64,000 nucleotides of DNA, from NCBI GenBank assembly GCA_018806915.1, contig JAGKQI010000062.1, forward strand, positions 1-64,000. The letters are read 5' to 3'. Shown here in pieces: positions 59,798-64,000 of the stretch. The notes beneath the pieces were generated by a model. The model did not search any database. It was not told the DNA's origin and was given only the letters and a program-made list of their open reading frames with translations. This DNA is from Phytophthora colocasiae. Its lineage: Eukaryota > Oomycota > Peronosporomycetes > Peronosporales > Peronosporaceae. The translations under genes were made by a program, and so were the position numbers. Each line of letters starts with the position of its first letter. The first letter of the stretch is position 1.

Positions 59798-60662
59798 AAC
59801 TCCTTGCATTCGTTTCGCGTGCGCACGCTCTGTGTGTCGTTCGTGATCGAGGCGTGTTGCACGCCATCTTTGCTCTTTTGCTCTTTTGCTCTTTTGCTCT
59901 TTTGCTCTAGCTCTTGCACAGCTGCACGCTACCTCTTTTCGAGTCGCGTTAATGCACTCACTTGCCTAAAACCACGCGCTTCCCTCGACATTCGCTGCAA
60001 TACAATACACTAGATACACTACTCCAGTCCCACCCAGTCCCACCTAGTCCTACCTAGTCCCGCTGGTCCTTTCAATTCGTCTTTCCAAGAAGTACCGTGT
60101 CGCTTGTACTTGCTGTCGTCTTTATTTTCTGATCACCAAATGGGCTAACGGTGGCACGCGTATTGGATAGTGAACAGTCCATAGCGTCAATGGCAACTTC
60201 GGCCATAGTAGAGGACCGGCGCGCTCATTTCAGGTGGATGGATGGCCATCGAGAGGCGAAAAGCCGTCACATCGAATGACTCGTTTGGTACATGTACACA
60301 TCGGCCCATCGAAGCTAACCATCGCAAGCTATGGATCGTGAGGCACTGTTGACACGTACCTCACAGCACGGTGTTGTGGAGTAGGCAGAGTGAGAGAGAG
60401 CGTTGGCGATATTGGTGTCGAGCGATATGGGAGTGTTATGTAGTAGGGGTATTGTGAGTGGCGGACGATATGGAGCGTGAAGAGAGGTCGATGTAGTAGT
60501 AGGGAGGGTGTGTAAGGTGTGTAAGGTGTGTATGGTGTGTATGGTGCAGGTGGTGCAGGTGGTGCAGGTGGTGCAGGTGGTGCAGGTGTTTAAGCATGGT
60601 TTGTAGAGTTGTGGTGTGTGTTCTAGGGGTTGAAAATGTGTGTGTTTTTGTGTGTTGTAAGA

Positions 60663-60734
60663 GCCCCTATAGCTCAGTGGTAGAGCACCCGCTTAGTAAG
60701 CGGAAGGTCGGTAGTTCAATCCTGCCTGGGGGCA
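60663..60734 (+). tRNA. tRNA-Thr(AGT), unit 63
   Basis: Unit 63 (60216-61114, continued 62920-62965 after the second transposon). Full-length copy; five nine-base repeats, five T4 tracts. Confidence 0.93.
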
Positions 60735-61114
60735 AACTCCTTGCATTCGTTTCGCGTGCGCACGCTCTGTGTGTCGTTCGTGATCGAGGCGTGTTGCACG
60801 CCATCTTTGCTCTTTTGCTCTTTTGCTCTTTTGCTCTTTTGCTCTTTTGCTCTAGCTCTTGCACAGCTGCACGCTACCTCTTTTCGAGTCGCGTTAATGC
60901 ACTCACTTGCCTAAAACCACGCGCTTCCCTCGACATTCGCTGCAATACAATACACTAGATACACTACTCCAGTCCCACCCAGTCCCACCTAGTCCTACCT
61001 AGTCCCGCTGGTCCTTTCAATTCGTCTTTCCAAGAAGTACCGTGTCGCTTGTACTTGCTGTCGTCTTTATTTTCTGATCACCAAATGGGCTAACGGTGGC
61101 ACGCGTATTGGATA

Positions 61115-61132
61115 CAGCAACGGTCAGAATGC
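61115..61132 (+). repeat. Left terminal inverted repeat, copy 2
   Basis: Identical to the left end of copy 1. Confidence 0.85.
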
Positions 61133-61295
61133 TTCTGCCGACAATACTAACAGCCATGTAACGAAGATGGTGCATGCACGGGATGGGGATCTAGGATGAT
61201 TCGCATTTTCCTACCAATCAGAAGCTCTCAAAAATATTTTTAACCAATCATCAGCATTTACTTTCCTGCTATTTCTGCGCCAGTCAGCTTGTAAA

Positions 61296-62236
61296 ATGGA
61301 GGCAGCGATCAACACCCCACCACCAGAGCCACCACCGGCCGACACGGCACTGCAAGACGCCGCTCTTGCAGCCCTTATTGACGAGGCATTTTCCCAGCAG
61401 AAAAAGCGACGCAGACACTACTCCATGAAGCAAAGGCGCGATACATTAGTAGCTACCGAAGGCATGAGTCAGCGCCAGGCTGCACGTGCGCAGGGTGTCC
61501 CTCGATGGACCCTCACAACGTGGAGACGGCGCCAAGGCGACATCTTCGCCTTCCGAGGCAGCGAAAAGGTGCTCTCGAGAGCGCCTGGTCGGCCTGAAAT
61601 CTTGCCATTTAAAGTAGAGCTTATTACGTTTATGAAGGACACCCGCCGGGATTGTCGGTCACTTACCGCCTCCATTATGGCCTCCTACGTCCGCGATGAG
61701 CACGTTGCATGGCTGGACGACTACGTCAAGGACAAGAAGAACGCTTCGACAGCCTACGAGTCGCTGCTACGACTCCTACGGCGTTTTGCTTACCGTCATG
61801 GGTTCGTCCAGCGGACGCCACATGGGTTAAAGGTTGCTTGTTCATACTAACACTAGACAAGTGTATCAAACGGACGATATCTAATATTTTTGTTTGGATC
61901 CTATTCTGCTACTGTTTGTAGGAAAAACTTGAAGATTTAGAAGCTGTGCAGCAAGAATTTGCAGCGTTCTTTAACAGAACCTACGGGGCATACAAACCTA
62001 GCGAGGTCTTCAACTGTGATGAAACAGGGATCTATTTTGACATGCCTCCGGGCAAAATTCTCTCCGAGAAAGGGAAATCGGCCGCTATAACAGCCCAGCA
62101 AAAGCATTCAGCAAGACTAACAGCCGTATGCACGATCAGGGGTGATGGTGTTAAGCTGCCATTGCTTTTCATCGTTCGGGGAGAGCCAAACGGCCTTATT
62201 GAAAAGGAGGAGTTGCCGACATATCCAAAAGGTTCG

Positions 62237-62323
<87 letters not shown>

Positions 62324-62753
62324 GGAACTAAAATCATATATTTTAGGGCATGTTTACACTGTACAATCTAAGGCCTGGATGGATGGTCGTGTCTGGAAGT
62401 TCTACCTACGCTCTCTGCTGCTGAAGCATATCACGGAGCCATCTCTACTGCTGCTGGACAATCTGGATTGCCATGTTTCTGGAGAATCTGAGGCTATTGT
62501 TGCTGAAGAGCTTATGGCTGTGCTTCAGCCGCTGCCAAAAAACTCCACATCTGTCTGCCAACCTCTTGACGTTGGCGTTATGGGCCCGTTAAAGGCAAAA
62601 CTAAAAGCATTGTGGCTAAAAGACAAAACTAAAGCCGTGACAGCCAGTGAGAAACGTCTAGCAACAATCAAGCGCACAATTACCGCGTGGGAATCGATAG
62701 ATTCAAGGACAATTACAAGTTCGTTCAACAAGGCCCTCGACACTCGGTTTTAA
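61296..62753 (+). CDS. pogo-type DDE transposase, copy 2 (three exons)
   Basis: Exons 61296-61832, 61922-62231 and 62347-62753 give the same 417-residue protein with two changes: residue 240 is Lys instead of Asn, and residue 363 is Pro instead of Leu, making VMGPLKAKLK. Proline after that Gly is usual in pogo-family transposases, so copy 2 probably has the ancestral state and copy 1 the derived one. The catalytic aspartates, helix-turn-helix and splice sites are unchanged. No frameshift or premature stop is present in the spliced frame. Confidence 0.85.
62232..62346 (+). other. Transposase intron 2 with (ATT)28, copy 2
   Basis: The intron is 115 nt with 28 perfect ATT triplets at 62240-62323, ten more than in copy 1. 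Confidence 0.8.
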
Positions 62754-62759
62754 ATGCAA

Positions 62760-62830
62760 AATAAAGCTGCCTCTAATTTTTGCATTTCAGCGATGTAATT
62801 CTTTATCCTAGCAAATCTCTATTTAATAAA
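62760..62830 (+). terminator. Polyadenylation signals, copy 2
   Basis: AATAAA at 62760-62765 and 62825-62830, equivalent to those of copy 1. Confidence 0.55.
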
Positions 62831-62899
62831 AAGGTCACTGACGTTTTGACATAGTCGCAGCATAATTTGTATCGGTTCAACGAATGATGACTGGCTGTT

Positions 62900-62917
62900 G
62901 CATTCTGTCCGTAGCGG
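62900..62917 (-). repeat. Right terminal inverted repeat, copy 2
   Basis: Identical to the right end of copy 1. Confidence 0.85.
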
Positions 62918-63749
62918 TAGTGAACCGTCCATAGCGTCAATGGCAACTTTGGCCATAGTAGAGGACCGGCGCGCTCATTTCAGGTGGATGGATGGCCATC
63001 GAGAGGCGAAAAGCCATCACATCGAGTGACTCGTTTGGTACATGTACACATCGGCCCATCGAAGCTAACCATCGCAAGCTATGGATCGTGAGGCACTGTT
63101 GACACGTACCTCACAGCACGGTGTTGTGGAGTAGGCAGAGTGAGAGAGAGCGTTGGCGATATTGGTGTCGAGCGATAGTATGGGAGTGTTATGTAGTAGG
63201 GGTATTGTGAGTGGCGGACGATATGGAGCGTGAAGAGAGGTCGATGTAGTAGTAGGGAGGGTGTGTAAGGTGTGTATGGTGTGTATGGTGTGTATGGTGT
63301 GTATGGTGCAGGTGGTGCAGGTGGTGCAGGTGGTGCAGGTGTTTAAGCATGGTTTGTAGAGTTGTGGTGTGTGTTCTAGGGGTTGAAAATGTGTGTGTTT
63401 TGTGTGTTGTAAGAGCCCCTATAGCTCAGTGGTAGAGCACCCGCTTAGTAAGCGGAAGGTCGGTAGTTCAATCCTGCCTGGGGGCAAACTCCTTGCATTC
63501 GTTTCGCGTGCGCACGCTCTGTGTGTCGTTCGTGATCGAGGCGTGTTGCACGCCGTCTTTGCTCTTTTGCTCTTTTGCTCTTTTGCTCTTTTGCTCTTTT
63601 GCTCCTTTGCTCTTTTGCTCTTTTGCTCTAGCTCTTGCACAGCTGCACGCTACCTCTTTTCGAGTTGCGTTAATGCACTCACTTGCCTAAAACCACGCGC
63701 TTCCCTCGACATTCGCTGCAATACAATACACTACTCCAGTCCCACCCAG
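62918..63749 (+). repeat. tRNA-Thr tandem array, block 3 (unit 64) and array end
   Basis: This block holds the last 46 bases of unit 63 followed by unit 64 from 62966. Similarity to the unit stops inside the 10-bp C-rich repeat at about 63749. Just before the end, 8-12 bases of the usual ACACTAGATACACTACTCC stretch are missing. Everything downstream is unrelated to the array. Confidence 0.93.
63415..63486 (+). tRNA. tRNA-Thr(AGT), unit 64, last of the array
   Basis: Unit 64 (62966 to about 63749). Full-length copy; four nine-base repeats, four GTGTATGGT copies; T-tract region of five T4, GCTCCTTT and two T4, as in unit 54. Confidence 0.93.
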
Positions 63750-64000
63750 GCCCACACCGGGGGAGTGGGTAAGTTTTCTCTGGCTCCAGTTTCAGTACTT
63801 GGACGAGTATGTCACGTCGCTTGCGGATCGTTTGGGCTTCACTACCGTGGTACGGCAAGATATCCACCAGGTGATACCATTTGAGATCGCAAACACATTC
63901 TGTTGCTAACAGAACTTACGAACTAATCAAACAGACCAAAGGCAGCGAACGAAATATTGACGTGATGTTGAGGTTTAATTGTTGGTTCAGCTACCAACAT
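63750..64000. other. Unique DNA flanking the array
   Basis: No similarity to the repeat unit or the transposon. Both strands have a short open stretch next to the array. No tRNA, terminal repeat or polyadenylation signal was seen. Confidence 0.7.
63796..63909 (+). pseudogene. Possible 3' exon of an unidentified gene
   Basis: After TCTGGCTCCAGTTTCAG, a pyrimidine-rich stretch ending in AG that could be a splice acceptor, 37 codons run to TAA at 63907. They begin YLDEYVTSLADRLGFTTVVRQ, have mixed residues, and the first part favours G or C at third positions. I do not recognise the family. If it is real, the 5' part of the gene is missing, replaced by the tRNA array. The opposite strand is also open across the same bases (with Ile-Leu-Pro-Tyr-His and Lys-Leu-Glu-Pro), so orientation is uncertain. 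Confidence 0.25.

Larger units (their letters stand above)
55591..61114 (+). repeat. Higher-order block: transposon plus four tRNA units
   Basis: From the left end of copy 1 to the left end of copy 2 is 5524 bp: one transposon, the tail of unit 59, units 60-62 and the cut unit 63. A second block starts at 61115 but contains only one tRNA unit before the array ends. The arrangement fits unequal exchange between units that carried the insertion. Confidence 0.75.
57365..61114 (+). repeat. tRNA-Thr tandem array, block 2 (units 60-63)
   Basis: The array resumes directly after the first transposon copy with the duplicated TA and the remaining 46 bases of the interrupted unit 59, then units 60 (57413), 61 (58327), 62 (59268) and 63 (60216). 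Unit 63 is cut by the second transposon copy at the same internal position as unit 59. Units 60, 61 and 63 share GACGATATGG in place of the usual GACGATGTGG, a variant also found in unit 64. Confidence 0.96.
61115..62917 (+). mobile_element. pogo/Tigger-like DNA transposon, copy 2
   Basis: The element is 1803 bp, flanked by TA at 61113-61114 and 62918-62919. It is identical to copy 1 except for about seven single-base differences and ten extra ATT triplets in intron 2. It occupies exactly the same TA of the tRNA unit, and the right flank reads GTGAACCGTCC, with the C where ordinary units have A, as in copy 1. That points to duplication of one insertion rather than a second transposition. Confidence 0.92.

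Noticed and set aside
1..63750. CRISPR-like regularity of repeats
   Set aside because: The period is about 940 bp with no unique spacers between short repeats, and the DNA is eukaryotic.
1..63750. Ribosomal DNA or 5S rRNA array
   Set aside because: No segment of the unit resembles 5S, 5.8S, 18S or 28S rRNA; the only RNA gene recognised is the tRNA.
1..64000. Additional tRNA, snRNA or other known RNA gene in the spacer
   Set aside because: I scanned both strands for a second A/B-box pair or cloverleaf and saw none. A covariance-model search would be needed to exclude unusual RNAs.

Overview
The window is almost entirely one tandem array. A unit of about 940 bp (range 913-973) is repeated head-to-tail from base 1 to about 63750, giving 64 units. 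Each unit carries one copy of an intron-less tRNA gene on the + strand whose anticodon loop reads TTAGTAA, so the anticodon is AGT and the tRNA is threonine (codon ACU, plus ACC if A34 becomes inosine). The gene encodes no CCA end and has A-box and B-box internal promoters. Together with spliceosomal introns in two transposon copies, this makes the source a eukaryotic nuclear genome. The sequence alone does not settle the lineage; a protist, an oomycete or an invertebrate are all possible.

Layout of one unit, 5' to 3' (phase chosen so that base 1 of the window is base 1 of a unit): a conserved block with two perfect 10-bp palindromes; a G/T-rich, C-poor block; a 9-bp minisatellite (GTGCAGGTG, 3-7 copies); a GT-rich 5' flank; the 72-nt tRNA gene; a trailer of about 78 nt without any T4 tract but with a 12-bp palindrome and a 6-bp hairpin; an 8-bp minisatellite (TTTTGCTC) that supplies 2-8 T4 tracts and is the first plausible Pol III terminator; then about 400 bp of nearly invariant spacer with a 10-bp degenerate repeat. 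Of the 64 tRNA copies, 42 are full-length and identical, 14 have the acceptor G5 run cut to G4 (one of these also substituted), 5 have it cut to a single G, and 3 others are substituted.

At 55591-57364 and 61115-62917 the array is interrupted by two nearly identical copies of a pogo/Tigger-like DNA transposon (TA target duplication, imperfect 18-bp terminal inverted repeats, a three-exon 417-aa DDE transposase). Both sit at the same TA of the unit and share the same flanking variant, so they look like one insertion copied with four neighbouring tRNA units as a block of about 5.5 kb. The array ends at about 63750. The last 250 bp are unique DNA that may contain the 3' end of an unidentified gene.

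The most interesting aspects are the scale and uniformity of the tRNA-Thr array, the distant multi-T4 terminator, recurrent loss of acceptor Gs, private patches made almost only of transversions against shared variants that are transitions, and a composite higher-order repeat containing a captured transposon.
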